64,000 nt of DNA from UBA4660 sp034408895 (GCA_034408895.1 JAWXCI010000010.1:1-64000); one strand, 5' to 3'. Numbered from the stretch's first letter, positions 1-8,175 are shown. The notes: a model not told the origin generated them from the sequence alone. Translations and numbers: made by a program.

Positions 1-36
1 AATGTTCGCAACGAACGCCTCGTAGTAACCCGCTAA
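1..36 (+). CDS. C-terminal end of an unidentified upstream gene (partial)
   Basis: The first frame is open from base 1 to a TAA at 34-36 and encodes the tail NVRNERLVVTR. A strong intrinsic terminator begins about 25 bases later, which fits the end of a plus-strand transcription unit. The tail is basic and short-stranded, as at the ends of many T9SS substrates, but eleven residues do not identify a family. This could also be chance reading of non-coding sequence. Confidence 0.35.
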   Translation, partial: NVRNERLVVTR

Positions 37-60
37 ACGGTTTAAGTAAATAGTTTTGAA

Positions 61-90
61 AAAGCCCTCTGCGAAAGCAGGGGGCTTTTT
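61..90 (+). terminator. Intrinsic terminator
   Basis: A 12-base-pair stem (61-72 with 77-88, one G-U pair) closes a GAAA tetraloop and is followed by T residues. It would end transcription arriving from the left edge of the window. Confidence 0.8.
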
Positions 91-292
91 CGTTTTGGAC
101 ATTGTGCAAAAAGGAGGGTCTCAAAAGCCATTGCAAGTTGGAGGCACGTCACTCTTTAAAGCGTGGTCGCGCCAGATGGGAAAATTGAAAAGTGATGGCA
201 AGTAGAGAGCACAGTCCCGATTACTGGTAGGAGGAGAAACTTAGTGAGATGGCAAGCAGGGCAGCTTATGTTGCCTCCAAAATTTTTATCCC

Positions 293-1132
293 ATGAGGAA
301 ATTTGTATTCATAGTATTCTTATCTGTTTGTGCGCCCATCATGAAAGGACAATACGTTCCCATGATTGACGAAACACATACATGGAAAGTATTTGTAGCA
401 GGTTTTGCCAACCTGAACGAAACCCTAATAATTGCTGGCGATTCCCTGTACAACGGAATACTGTATAAAAAATGCTGGACAGACTTTGGGTTGGGCCTTG
501 GTTTTAGTTATTCAGCGCTGCTGCGCTAGGATGTTGCAGGTCAAAAAGTGTACGTTATTATGGTGACCTACTCAAACGAATCCATGCTGTACGATTTCGA
601 TGTACAACCTGGATCGGAGGTAACGTTTTATACCCTTATGCAGTCACAAGCACTAGTGGTGGAAGCGGTGACCTCGACCAGCATAAACGGTGTGTTGCGA
701 AAGGTGATCACCTTTCAAGATGGTTCATACAATGAATAATGGATTTCCGGAATCGGCTCAACTGACGGGCTGCTGAGTCCTTTCAACGAAGGAGCTTTGA
801 ACCCAGCAGACCTCACCTGCTTTTACGAAGATGGAGACTTGGTTGATGACAACCCTAACACGAGCTTTTCTTGCCCTTCTACTTATAATGCAGTTGAAGA
901 ATCAATTGACCCGGCCTTTTTTGTTTACCCGAATCCATTCCACTCCACATTAAAAATTGCTTTGCCGCTTGGTAGTGCCGGGTTAGGTATTTCAGCAGAG
1001 AATGCGCTGGGACAAAATGTTTTTACAAGTGTTGCTGAAACGGGTGAGATGCAAATTGATGTTTCATCATGGCCGGGTGGCATCTATTTGTTGCGCATTG
1101 GTCAGCAAACCACCAGGTTGCTGAAAGAATAA
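293..1132 (+). pseudogene. T9SS type A sorting-domain protein, broken by two in-frame stop codons
   Basis: One continuous frame of about 280 codons is interrupted by TAG at 527-529 and TAA at 737-739, with no frameshift. It has a signal peptide ending near KGQ, a middle region, and a C-terminal sorting domain of about 70 residues starting at VYPNPF and ending in a GGIYLLRI strand. The whole length aligns by eye with the intact 282-residue protein at 42400-43248: YVPMIDETHTWKV matches YVPLINENNTWQV, GIGSTDGLLSP matches GMGSTQGLINP, and LTCFYEDGDL matches LTCFYEGNDL. Each stop sits where glutamate is expected (RED and NEEW contexts), so each could be one G-to-T change. Readthrough is possible in principle, but other genes here end normally at TAG and TAA, so I call it a pseudogene. 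If translated, only the first 78 residues would be exported, without a sorting domain. Confidence 0.85.
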
Positions 1133-1448
1133 CCAGTAGCGACCTACGCCACAACAGCGCAGGTGCTTCCACACGAAAAAGTAGATTGCTTGTTGCTTAA
1201 AAAAAATCATTCCATCACCACCTACTTCATCACCTCGCCTTTTCACGAAATAAATTCCGCGTGGCGGGTGGCGGTATGCGATAGTGAATTTCTTCTGTCC
1301 CTTCCGGAAATGGCTTGACAAATTTTGAGAGAAAAAAAAATCTGGAAATGACAACAGCCGCCCATGTGAGGGAGCGGCTGCGCTAAATGAGGGGTGTACT
1401 TATTTAAAAAGTATATAGTCGGCTGGCACTATACCAGATTAGTTTCTC
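1133..1448. other. Intergenic stretch with one hairpin
   Basis: About 316 bases between convergent units. The only structure I see is an imperfect GC-rich hairpin at 1355-1380 (CAGCCGC pairing with GCGGCTG). On the minus strand a T-rich run follows some 15 bases after it, so it may be a weak terminator for the minus-strand gene ending at 1449. I see no convincing coding sequence. Confidence 0.4.
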
Positions 1449-2027
1449 TTAATTTTTAGATGCGTACTCGGAATAACTTGAACAGGATACAGGATACAGG
1501 CGGTCTAGTTTTGCAATTCCGGTAAATTCCCAACGTTTCCACTCACCTGTTTTCATTCCGCTCTGGTAATGTCCTTCTGATTCCGGAGTGCCAACAGCAA
1601 AGAAATACCTAAACAATCCCTCTTCGGTGGTAAGGGATGCATCACTATAAGAACCTGACATCACCAACTCGCCAGAAGAAACCTCATGAATCTCCACATG
1701 GTAAAGCATTGCCACGTCAATCTCGCTAGTGCGAGTAAACCAGGCACCGTTTGTACCTGACTGCACTACCCGGTTCTGATCAAGGTACTCAATCTGCACT
1801 TCACCATTCTTAACCACCTCCCCGATGCCGGGCAACTGAGCGGACGATGAGAATGCGCCTGATAGAAAGGCAACGATTAAGACTGCGATCTTTTGTCCAT
1901 TGCGCGTCCATTCCCAAAGTGTTCCGGTGAATTGTTCCGAATCAAGTCCTAGAATCGATTTCATATACAGTATGTGCTTCTCTTGATTCGCTGTGGTGCT
2001 CAAGGGGGTGCGGGTAGACTTTTTCAT
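1449..2027 (-). CDS. Exported protein of unknown function with a MORN-like C-terminal strand
   Basis: 192 residues. A hydrophobic stretch at about residues 46-62 (KIAVLIVAFLSGAF) followed by SSSAQ looks like a signal peptide core and cleavage site. The natural start may therefore be internal, for example the Met at residue 22 (position 1964), since 45 residues before the core is unusually long. The C-terminal part has an EGHYQSGMKTGEWKRW segment typical of the YwqK/MORN repeat family, which is represented in full at 46831-48561. I do not recognise the middle. It is probably periplasmic or surface exposed. Function unknown. Confidence 0.6.
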   Translation of the reverse strand: MKKSTRTPLSTTANQEKHILYMKSILGLDSEQFTGTLWEWTRNGQKIAVLIVAFLSGAFSSSAQLPGIGEVVKNGEVQIEYLDQNRVVQSGTNGAWFTRTSEIDVAMLYHVEIHEVSSGELVMSGSYSDASLTTEEGLFRYFFAVGTPESEGHYQSGMKTGEWKRWEFTGIAKLDRLYPVSCSSYSEYASKN

Positions 2028-2207
2028 TTTGCTTTCTTTTATTTTGTAACTGATTTATTACGCTGCAAAGCTGAGCTAGCCTTTAAGGGTGAGAGTTACA
2101 TAATAGTTGAAACGAGTTGCATCATTCACGCACGATAAGGTGTGATGGTTGTGGAGGTTGATGTGGGATTGAAGTCGACATGGACTACAATGGCCTTGCG
2201 ATTCGCT

Positions 2208-3020
2208 CTAGTGATTCACAGTTTTTATTCGTCCACTAACTGCCACAAGAACTCCCACAGAAATGATGTTCCATGATTTCTCAAAACTGAATGTTGAAAC
2301 GGATTCATTTAAGAAAACATCCGCGGAAGTAATGGTGCCGGTTCCTGAAGTTGCGAGATGTGTAAAACCCAGTGAGATTCCTACTATGCCATATCGAAAC
2401 ATTCCCTCTTCATCTGTTTTTGCATATCTTTTGTATTCAAGGCCAATGGCAAAACCTGTTGCTGAACTTTTACCACTCTGGTAGTCATTCACGAAAAAAT
2501 GGTTGGAAGTGTATTCTTTGAACGCATAAAGACCGTTGGGCAAGGTTGATCTGCCAGTACAAAATGATGCACATGGTTGAAGGTATCTTTCCTTGTTCAG
2601 GTGTAAGTTCATGCCAACACCAAATTTCCAGTAGTCGAGTGACGGGACATTATAGGACCAGCCATCCACCTCTTGGTATTTGCTTTCCTGTTGAATGAAG
2701 TAATTCGGATTTTCTTTCTGCAATTGGCCCAGTGCTTTTTCTCTATTGGAACGAAGACTGCTCAAGGTGTAGGATGCCGCGGCAAACACATTGTTCTTTA
2801 TGTGCAATTGAAAACTTACCACTTGCCAGAATCCGCCCAGGTCTCGCTCGTTCATCAAAAGGGGCGAAGCCTGGGTCGAATTTGAGGAGTTGCCGATGTA
2901 TGAAAAACCACCCGAAAAGGGAAAGTAAAATTCGCCACGCAGACAACGGATTGTGTCAGTTTGCGCATGAAGGGTACTGACGATTTTCATAATCAGAAGT
3001 ATGGAAAAAAACTTGCGCAT
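2208..3020 (-). CDS. Predicted outer-membrane beta-barrel-like protein
   Basis: 270 residues. The N-terminus (MRKFFSILLIMKIVSTLHAQ) is a clear signal peptide. The mature part is rich in alternating aromatic and small residues with several glycine-rich strands, for example FRYGIVGISLGFTHLA and IISVGVLVAVSGRI, as in small outer-membrane barrels of Bacteroidota. The start codon overlaps the stop of the upstream lipoprotein gene by one base (TAATG), indicating translational coupling and a shared role. I do not recognise a named family. Outer-membrane location is inference from composition. Confidence 0.7.
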   Translation of the reverse strand: MRKFFSILLIMKIVSTLHAQTDTIRCLRGEFYFPFSGGFSYIGNSSNSTQASPLLMNERDLGGFWQVVSFQLHIKNNVFAAASYTLSSLRSNREKALGQLQKENPNYFIQQESKYQEVDGWSYNVPSLDYWKFGVGMNLHLNKERYLQPCASFCTGRSTLPNGLYAFKEYTSNHFFVNDYQSGKSSATGFAIGLEYKRYAKTDEEGMFRYGIVGISLGFTHLATSGTGTITSADVFLNESVSTFSFEKSWNIISVGVLVAVSGRIKTVNH

Positions 3021-3592
3021 TAATAAAGTTTGATCGTAGAAGTTGAATCAGAAAATTCAGTTCCATCATAAAGTACAATTCGCACAAAGAATTTTCTTTC
3101 GTCCAAAGAATCGGGATAGTTTATCAGAAGAAGATCGGCATAGTCCGGAAAATTGTTGTCAGGATATCTTGGAAGATAATCGGCAGTGATGTAGAACGCG
3201 GTACTGTCTTCGGGCAGTGGCCTGCAGTAATTGTAGTTGCCGGGGAAGTAGATGAAATTTCCATTGAGTAAACTGCCCTCAGTGTGATCAACATCCATTG
3301 CCTTATCGCTGGTGATGAAGATGTAATGCACCGGATTTTCATTTTGCGCAGGTGCTTCATATGGATCGAAGTATCTCCCCTTTCGAAAAGTCTCCACAGG
3401 GTGAAGATTCAAACGAAGTCCGTACAATTCCTTTTGGATGGAGTCAGAAGAAAAAACTTCCGTGAGGCCACTTGAAGTATGAATATGCTGTAAATCGAGT
3501 CCCGTGAATTTGTAACGTACAGTTTGGTCGCCTTCGCACGAACACAACGTTGTTACGCAAAGAAGGGAAAGAAGCCGGATGAAATGTTTCAT
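3020..3592 (-). CDS. Putative lipoprotein of unknown function
   Basis: 190 residues when started at the internal Met at 3592, which directly opens a lipoprotein signal (MKHFIRLLSLLCVTTLCSC) with a lipobox ending at the Cys. An in-frame upstream Met at 3625 adds eleven residues before the signal and is less likely. The mature protein ends in a strand with FVRIVLYDGTEFSD. This resembles small Bacteroidota lipoproteins annotated as DUF5034, but that assignment is tentative. It is coupled to the barrel-like gene downstream by a one-base stop/start overlap, so the two probably act together at the outer membrane. Confidence 0.65.
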   Translation of the reverse strand: MKHFIRLLSLLCVTTLCSCEGDQTVRYKFTGLDLQHIHTSSGLTEVFSSDSIQKELYGLRLNLHPVETFRKGRYFDPYEAPAQNENPVHYIFITSDKAMDVDHTEGSLLNGNFIYFPGNYNYCRPLPEDSTAFYITADYLPRYPDNNFPDYADLLLINYPDSLDERKFFVRIVLYDGTEFSDSTSTIKLY

Positions 3593-3661
3593 GCCAAAGT
3601 TGGTTCGGCCAAAAGTAAATGACAAAATTTATTCGTTGGAAGACGAACCGCAAAAACGTTC

Positions 3662-3859
3662 CTACTCAATAAGCAGTTTTCCGCTAATGATTTCACCGCC
3701 ATGCAAACTCAACTTGAGTGCATTATCCCATGAAGCCAGTTCAGCGATTCTTAAAGTAGTTTGATGCGCTATTGGGCTTTCATTTTTTATGAACCTTCCG
3801 TAGTCACTTAGCACCGCTATCCTGAGTGATTTCGCACAAGGCCAGCACTGGAAAAACAT
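3662..3859 (-). pseudogene. Remnant of a T9SS C-terminal sorting domain
   Basis: The last ~52 residues of this 65-codon frame follow the type A sorting-domain pattern: LRIAVLSDYGRFI (strand then Gly-Arg), a hydrophilic spacer, LRIAELASW, then LKLSLHGGEIISGKLLIE at the end. The PNP motif that begins the domain and any passenger are absent, and no signal peptide or plausible upstream frame continues it. I read this as the decayed 3' end of a secreted-protein gene. A chance ORF is possible but unlikely given how well the final strands fit. Confidence 0.5.
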
Positions 3860-3892
3860 TTGTAATCTAAGCGGATAGTTTCCTGGTATATA

Positions 3893-4136
3893 TTACTCAT
3901 GCCCAACATTGTGATAGCCCCTTGCCTGCGTTGGAAGGTTATAGAACACACTGTTGTCGGGTTTCAATTGTTCATAGTAACTCATCAACCCGATGAGCGT
4001 TTGAATTTTTGTAGTGTTCGATTTTGCGATTTCGAGTTGTTGCTTTAAGCTGCCAACGTTTGCGTTTTTTTTGAGTAGCGAGTTGAGTAGCGAGCCAGCC
4101 AATCAAAAGGATAAGAACGGATTTTTTCGGGAGTTG
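3893..4136 (-). pseudogene. Remnant of the 5' end of a secreted TPR-type regulator gene
   Basis: Reading leftwards from about 4136, one frame encodes a signal-peptide-like KKSVLILLIGWLATQLATQ. It then runs into a poly-A tract and stops. A shifted frame picks up directly with NVGSLKQQLEIAKSNTTK and QTLIGLMSYYEQLKPDNSVF, the usual opening of Bacteroidota TPR proteins (the gene at 4146-5549 is a full-length example), before ending at 3893. No start codon remains and the TPR body is missing. A frameshift in the A-run and a 3' truncation explain the pattern. Confidence 0.55.
4071..4094. repeat. Tandem duplication of a 12-mer
   Basis: TTGAGTAGCGAG occurs twice head to tail (4071-4082 and 4083-4094). 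It lies inside the remnant signal peptide, next to the homopolymer run where the frame is lost. Confidence 0.8.
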
Positions 4137-4145
4137 ATATTTCGA

Positions 4146-5549
4146 CTACTGACCTTCCAACTTTTCTATCGTCCTCTTCGCAGCCGCCAACCTCACTTGT
4201 TTGTTTTTCTCTACAAGAATCTTTGTAGTCCATTTTTCCAAACGATAGTGAAGTGGAATGAGCAGCGCAGCTAAACAAACCAGTGCGATCAACATCAACA
4301 CAGGAGAATGATGTGTGATTTTTTCCAAGAAGGGATGAAGCAACAAGTTCAAAAACTCGAACACAATCAGCAAGGCAAGTACACCGAAAAATGAAATTAG
4401 TCGTGTATTTGTAATCATGCTTCTGCTGAGCAATAAAAAAAGCGAAACGAAAACAAGAATGCCGAGGGCCATCAAAGCAAATTGAATATTCAGTTGGCGT
4501 TGTTGCTTTTCACTTTCCAACGATGCCAATTCTTCCTTCTCTTGAATCTGAATTGCAAAATTCATGTTCTGAATTTGATTCAGTTCTTGTTCGTTGAATA
4601 CGCTGTCGCGATATGCCGCTTTAATATCCGCGAAGTAGTATGCGCTGTCCCTTTGCCCCAACGCCAAATACACTTGCCTGAGAAGAGAAGCACTTGCGGA
4701 CACTTCAGACTTTGCTTTGGTTTCAATGGCTTTAGAAAAACCAGCTAATGCAAATTGTTTCGCCTTTTCAAAATGTTTGTTGTTCAACAGAAGCTGACCA
4801 AAACTTTGGTTCGCTTCAATGTAAGGAATTGACACTTGTTGACTGTCGCAATAGGAGATACATTTTTTGTAATAACTCTCTGCCAAATCAAAATCACCTT
4901 TGGCCTCGTGCACCCTTGCATTGAGATAGAGTACTCTGCCGTAACCATAAGAATCGTTTTCCTTGCTGTCAATTGCATTCGCAAGTTGCACATACTTCAA
5001 AGCAGAATCAATTTGATTCGTTGACAAAAAAACATCAGCGAGGTTCGTATAGTTCCTGTTCAGGCCCGATTCATAGTTTTCGTTTGAGGAAGAAAAAATT
5101 TCTACAGCCTTCTTAAGGTATTTCAACGCTTCGTCATAATTTTTCAGTCGCCTGAATATCACCCCAATTTCTTTGGTCGCAAGCCATACGTATTTTTTAT
5201 GGTTGTGCTCTTTGGCAATGACCAGCGCCTTCATTTGAAATTCGAGTGATTGCTTAAAATCGCTCCTCTGGCTAAAGAAACCACCAAGATGACAGTAGGT
5301 GGATATCTTTAAGGTATCAATCTGTGTTTTGTTGGCTATCGCCATCATTTGCTCAAGAATGAATAAAGTGCTGTCCACGTCACCGCTGTAGGTGTACGTC
5401 TCCAGAATCCCACTCAAGAGTCTGAATTGCTCGATAGATGAATTTTCTTGATTCAGCCTTGGCTGAAGACTGTCCCGCCTTTCTCTGTAATTCTGTGCAC
5501 TGCAAAGCGCAGTTATCAATAGGGGAATGACTATCAGGAGTTTTTTCAT
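4146..5549 (-). CDS. Secreted or membrane TPR protein with C-terminal membrane segments
   Basis: 467 residues. The signal peptide is MKKLLIVIPLLITALCSAQ. From about residue 40 to 310 there are TPR-like helical pairs, for example KNYDEALKYLKKAVEIF, KGDFDLAESYYKKCISY and NKHFEKAKQFALAGFSKA. A short coiled coil (about 325-350, rich in Glu and Gln) precedes three hydrophobic segments (about 352-372, 382-405, 415-432) and a basic, helical tail ending in LEGQ. The layout resembles Bacteroidota TPR sensor proteins, but no kinase, LytTR or LuxR domain is present. It may be an anchored scaffold or a member of a split signalling system. Upstream lie the zinc-ribbon and methyltransferase genes in the same direction. 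Confidence 0.75.
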   Translation of the reverse strand: MKKLLIVIPLLITALCSAQNYRERRDSLQPRLNQENSSIEQFRLLSGILETYTYSGDVDSTLFILEQMMAIANKTQIDTLKISTYCHLGGFFSQRSDFKQSLEFQMKALVIAKEHNHKKYVWLATKEIGVIFRRLKNYDEALKYLKKAVEIFSSSNENYESGLNRNYTNLADVFLSTNQIDSALKYVQLANAIDSKENDSYGYGRVLYLNARVHEAKGDFDLAESYYKKCISYCDSQQVSIPYIEANQSFGQLLLNNKHFEKAKQFALAGFSKAIETKAKSEVSASASLLRQVYLALGQRDSAYYFADIKAAYRDSVFNEQELNQIQNMNFAIQIQEKEELASLESEKQQRQLNIQFALMALGILVFVSLFLLLSRSMITNTRLISFFGVLALLIVFEFLNLLLHPFLEKITHHSPVLMLIALVCLAALLIPLHYRLEKWTTKILVEKNKQVRLAAAKRTIEKLEGQ

Positions 5550-5600
5550 GTCGGAATTTGTGATTGTTATTTGGCTGGCCCGAGTGGGGCGTATAGAATT

Positions 5601-5969
5601 TCACTTCTCAAACTGCCCCCACTTCACCACCATGTTGTAGTCGTTTTCTATAGGCAGGTAGCCGAAGTCGTAGCAAAGTTTGTACACCGTGCCTTTCAGA
5701 GTGGTGTGTGTATGTGTGTGGTATTTGAAATTAAATCCTGCTTCGTGCAGTTTGGTTTTTGAGATTCGTTTCTTGCCTTCTTCAGCGGCAAGGTCAAACA
5801 TGATTCTGCGGTTCTTGCGCAGGATGTTGTTCACGTTGCGCATTTCTGCGGTGCTGTCGCTGTTCGCTTTGTTGTTGTATGCGGAACGGCACTGGTCGTC
5901 ACAGAATTTTTTGTCAGCGCGGCCTTTGATTGTGGAGCCGCATTCGAGGCAGAGTTTTTCTTCTGTCAT
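5601..5969 (-). CDS. Small zinc-ribbon protein
   Basis: 122 residues from the Met at 5969. An upstream in-frame Met at 5999 would add ten residues overlapping the methyltransferase gene and lacks homology-like features. The N-terminus has a four-cysteine ribbon: CLECGSTIKGRADKKFCDDQC. A basic helical stretch (ILRKNRRIMFDLAAEEGKKR) and a C-terminal domain with KLHEAGFNFKYHTHTHTTLK follow. This architecture is typical of small conserved Bacteroidota DUF2116-like zinc-ribbon proteins of unknown role, perhaps nucleic-acid binding. The start follows the methyltransferase stop by five bases, so the two are co-transcribed. Confidence 0.75.
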   Translation of the reverse strand: MTEEKLCLECGSTIKGRADKKFCDDQCRSAYNNKANSDSTAEMRNVNNILRKNRRIMFDLAAEEGKKRISKTKLHEAGFNFKYHTHTHTTLKGTVYKLCYDFGYLPIENDYNMVVKWGQFEK

Positions 5970-5974
5970 GTTAT

Positions 5975-6670
5975 TTAAATTATAGTGGTATTGATACACA
6001 GCGATTCTATTTTTAGTTGCTGGTCATAAAGCGCAATTGGTGGCTCGTCTGCATGAATGCATTTAGAAATATGAAATCCGTTTCTCATCAAAACGGACTG
6101 CCATTCTTCAGCCGTGTACAAATGAAATCCGAATTGTGTGAAGGGCAATTTTTCCATGCTTGCCTGCGGGCGCATTCCTGTGCAAAAAACCCCACTGGGT
6201 TTCAACACACGTTTTATCTCTGCAAGGTGCTTGTCAGGATTCTCCCAGAAGTAAATGACATTGATACAAAAGACAAAATCGAAACTGCCATCAGCAAATG
6301 GCATGTGGTCGCTTGCGCCATCAAAAATTTCAAGTTGGCCGGATTGCACCTGCGCACGATTTTCTCTTCGCGCACTTTGAGTCATCTTCTCAGAAAAATC
6401 CAATCCGGTGATGCGCAGATTTTTCGCTTTTGCGAAAAGTGTTGGAAACAATTTGCCATTGCCAAAACCAATTTCAAGCACTTCGAATCCGTCCTTCCAT
6501 TCGTTGTTACTCAATACAAAATGATACAGAAAACGATTGGTTTCATTCAGCTTATTGGCCACCCTTTTGCCCAATAGACCATGTGGTTTTCGCAGTTGGT
6601 CAGCAAGCAATTGAGGCGGTGGGCCGAATTTTTTCTTACCAAAGAGTGAACTGAAAAACGACTGTATCAT
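5975..6670 (-). CDS. Class I SAM-dependent methyltransferase
   Basis: 231 residues from the Met at 6670; an alternative Met twelve codons upstream (6706) exists. Motif I is VLEIGFGNGKLFP, followed by the acidic post-I residue in TGLDFSEKM, then DFVFCINVIYFWENP and the KRVLKPSGVFCTG strand of the Methyltransf_11 fold. It transfers a methyl group from S-adenosylmethionine to an unknown small molecule. The protein is cytoplasmic. It is followed at five bases by the zinc-ribbon gene. Substrate cannot be told from sequence. Confidence 0.85.
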   Translation of the reverse strand: MIQSFFSSLFGKKKFGPPPQLLADQLRKPHGLLGKRVANKLNETNRFLYHFVLSNNEWKDGFEVLEIGFGNGKLFPTLFAKAKNLRITGLDFSEKMTQSARRENRAQVQSGQLEIFDGASDHMPFADGSFDFVFCINVIYFWENPDKHLAEIKRVLKPSGVFCTGMRPQASMEKLPFTQFGFHLYTAEEWQSVLMRNGFHISKCIHADEPPIALYDQQLKIESLCINTTII

Positions 6671-6869
6671 GTGCGGAAGGCTGTGATTTTGCTGGCCAAA
6701 GTACAAATTCCACTCCCGTATACAAACGGCTACATCCGCTTGCTTTCAGAAGTAAATGGCTAATGTCCGTTTCGGGTATTGGGGTTTGGGAAATGTTTGC
6801 AGCGTCAAATCAAAAATGGTTCGACAACAACAAAATCAAAATTTTTCAAACCAATAAAAACAAAGTATC

Positions 6870-7217
6870 ATGAACAATTTAAAAAACAGTGTACGCCTGA
6901 TTGGCAACGTGGGAGCAAATCCTGAAATGAAGTCATTTGAAAATGCTGAGAAAGGCACCAACAAGATGGCGCGCTTCTCTATCGCCACCAACGAGCATTA
7001 CACCGACAAAAAAGGTGAGAAGCACACTAACACCGAATGGCATAACGTGGTGGCCTGGGGAAAAACTGCAGAGCTTGCCGAGCAGCTTCTCCAAAAAGGA
7101 AGTGAAGTCGCCATCGAAGGAAAACTCACCACCCGCTCGTGGGAAAAAGAAGGCGAAAAAAAGTACATGACCGAAGTAGTTGTGAACGAACTGCTGGTGT
7201 TGAGTAAGAAGAATTGA
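6870..7217 (+). CDS. ssb: Single-stranded DNA-binding protein, short form
   Basis: 115 residues forming a complete OB fold: VRLIGNVGANPEMK, FSIATNEHYTDKKGE, TEWHNVVAWGKTAELAEQ, EVAIEGKLTTRSW, and a last strand TEVVVNELLVL. The protein ends at LSKKN and lacks both the Gly/Gln-rich linker and the acidic DDIPF-like tip that standard bacterial SSB uses to recruit partner enzymes. It is therefore probably an accessory SSB paralogue, not the housekeeping copy. It stands alone, with an intrinsic terminator right after it. Confidence 0.9.
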   Translation: MNNLKNSVRLIGNVGANPEMKSFENAEKGTNKMARFSIATNEHYTDKKGEKHTNTEWHNVVAWGKTAELAEQLLQKGSEVAIEGKLTTRSWEKEGEKKYMTEVVVNELLVLSKKN

Positions 7218-7245
7218 GAGACACCGACAAATTGCATCTATCAAG

Positions 7246-7280
7246 ACCCGACAGGTATTCAATGCCAGTCGGGTTTTTTA
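7246..7280 (+). terminator. Intrinsic terminator after ssb
   Basis: ACCCGAC (7246-7252) pairs with GTCGGGT (7268-7274), with a second short GG/CC helix inside and a run of six T residues. It ends the ssb transcript. Confidence 0.8.
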
Positions 7281-7373
7281 TTGAAAAATTATTTTAGCTC
7301 CTCTGTCCCCCTTCCATTTCCTCATTCGTTGTTAGTGTGTTCAATCAAACAAAACAATTTCAAAAAAAACAAC

Positions 7374-7757
7374 ATGACAACAAAAGAGAACGCTATCAAT
7401 TGGTTTGAAATCTCCGTGGGAGACATCAACCGCGCAAAGAAGTTTTACGAATCCATCTTCGGTATCAGTATGGAAGTGCAGAACAACATGGGAATGGACA
7501 TGTCCTATTTTCCTTTTGACATGGGAAACGGAAAAGTTTCGGGGGCGCTGGTGCAAGGGCATATGCACAAGCCTTCTACAGATGGGGTGAAACTCTATCT
7601 CAACGCTAATCCCGACCTTGCCAACGCACTTGGTAAAGTGGAAGCAGCGGGTGGAAAAATCACCATGCCGAAAACAAAAATCAGCGATGACATTGGGCAC
7701 ATGGCTTTCTTTATGGACACCGAAGGCAATGTGATTGCACTTCATTCGCAGAACTAA
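7374..7757 (+). CDS. VOC (glyoxalase/bleomycin-resistance) family protein
   Basis: 127 residues from the Met at 7374, where family homology begins (NWFEISVGDINRAKKFY). An earlier in-frame Met would run through the ssb terminator region and encode non-homologous residues. Features include the FYESIFGI helix, MSYFPFDMGNG, and the closing GHMAFFMDTEGNVIALHS, typical of VOC proteins with paired beta-alpha-beta-beta-beta modules. The exact reaction is unknown. It sits 18 bases upstream of a DGPF-domain gene and near an ECF42 sigma factor, a grouping in which such proteins are commonly regulated targets. Confidence 0.85.
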   Translation: MTTKENAINWFEISVGDINRAKKFYESIFGISMEVQNNMGMDMSYFPFDMGNGKVSGALVQGHMHKPSTDGVKLYLNANPDLANALGKVEAAGGKITMPKTKISDDIGHMAFFMDTEGNVIALHSQN

Positions 7758-7775
7758 TTCTTAATTCAAAAACAG

Positions 7776-8126
7776 ATGAAAGAATTCTTATTACTGTTTC
7801 GCGGTGGCGATGCAAAAACACTGCAACAATCACCTGAGAAGTGGCAGGAGCACATGCAGCGCTGGGCGCAATGGATGGGCGACCTTGGCGAAAAGGGAAA
7901 ATTCATTGTTGCACAACCACTCACTGCTTCGGGCCGTGTGGTGACTGGCAGCAAAAAAGTGGTGACCGATGGCCCATTCATAGAAGGAAAAGAAATGGTG
8001 GGCGGCTACATGATGTGCAAAGCCGATACATTCGATGAAGCCATCGAAATTTCAAAGGGGTGCCCCATTCTTGAATTTGATGACGGCACCGTGGAGGTGC
8101 GCGAGATCAAAGAGATGATGATGTAA
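7776..8126 (+). CDS. DGPF/YCII-related domain protein
   Basis: 116 residues. The family hallmark TDGPF is present in VVTDGPFIEGKEMVGGY, preceded by a FLLLFRGGD strand and followed by ADTFDEAIEISKGCPI, matching the ferredoxin-like YCII fold over its full usual length. DGPF proteins are the characteristic partners of ECF42 sigma factors, and such a sigma gene follows at 8192. Biochemical role unknown; a link to stress or detoxification is inferred from context only. Confidence 0.9.
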   Translation: MKEFLLLFRGGDAKTLQQSPEKWQEHMQRWAQWMGDLGEKGKFIVAQPLTASGRVVTGSKKVVTDGPFIEGKEMVGGYMMCKADTFDEAIEISKGCPILEFDDGTVEVREIKEMMM

Positions 8127-8140
8127 TTCGTGCTGAATGA

Positions 8141-8175
8141 AAAAGTTGAGGCGAGTAAAGCTTGCCTCAATTTTT
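8141..8175 (+). terminator. Intrinsic terminator between the DGPF gene and the sigma factor
   Basis: TTGAGGC (8146-8152) pairs perfectly with GCCTCAA (8164-8170). The flanking AAAAG/TTTTT bases can extend the stem, and T residues follow. It would separate or attenuate transcription from the VOC-DGPF genes into the sigma factor gene. Confidence 0.7.

Noticed and set aside
527..739. Stop codons recoded as glutamate in the first gene
   Set aside because: Other genes in the window end normally at TAG and TAA with sensible C-termini, and bacteria with such recoding are not known. Point mutation is simpler.
1067..1354. Minus-strand ORF of 95 codons after the first pseudogene
   Set aside because: It covers the sorting domain on the other strand and encodes Phe/Arg-rich sequence with no signal or motif.
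5690..5725. GT-rich simple repeat as a possible phase-variable tract
   Set aside because: It encodes the conserved His-Thr alternation of the zinc-ribbon protein and is interrupted, so slippage is unlikely.
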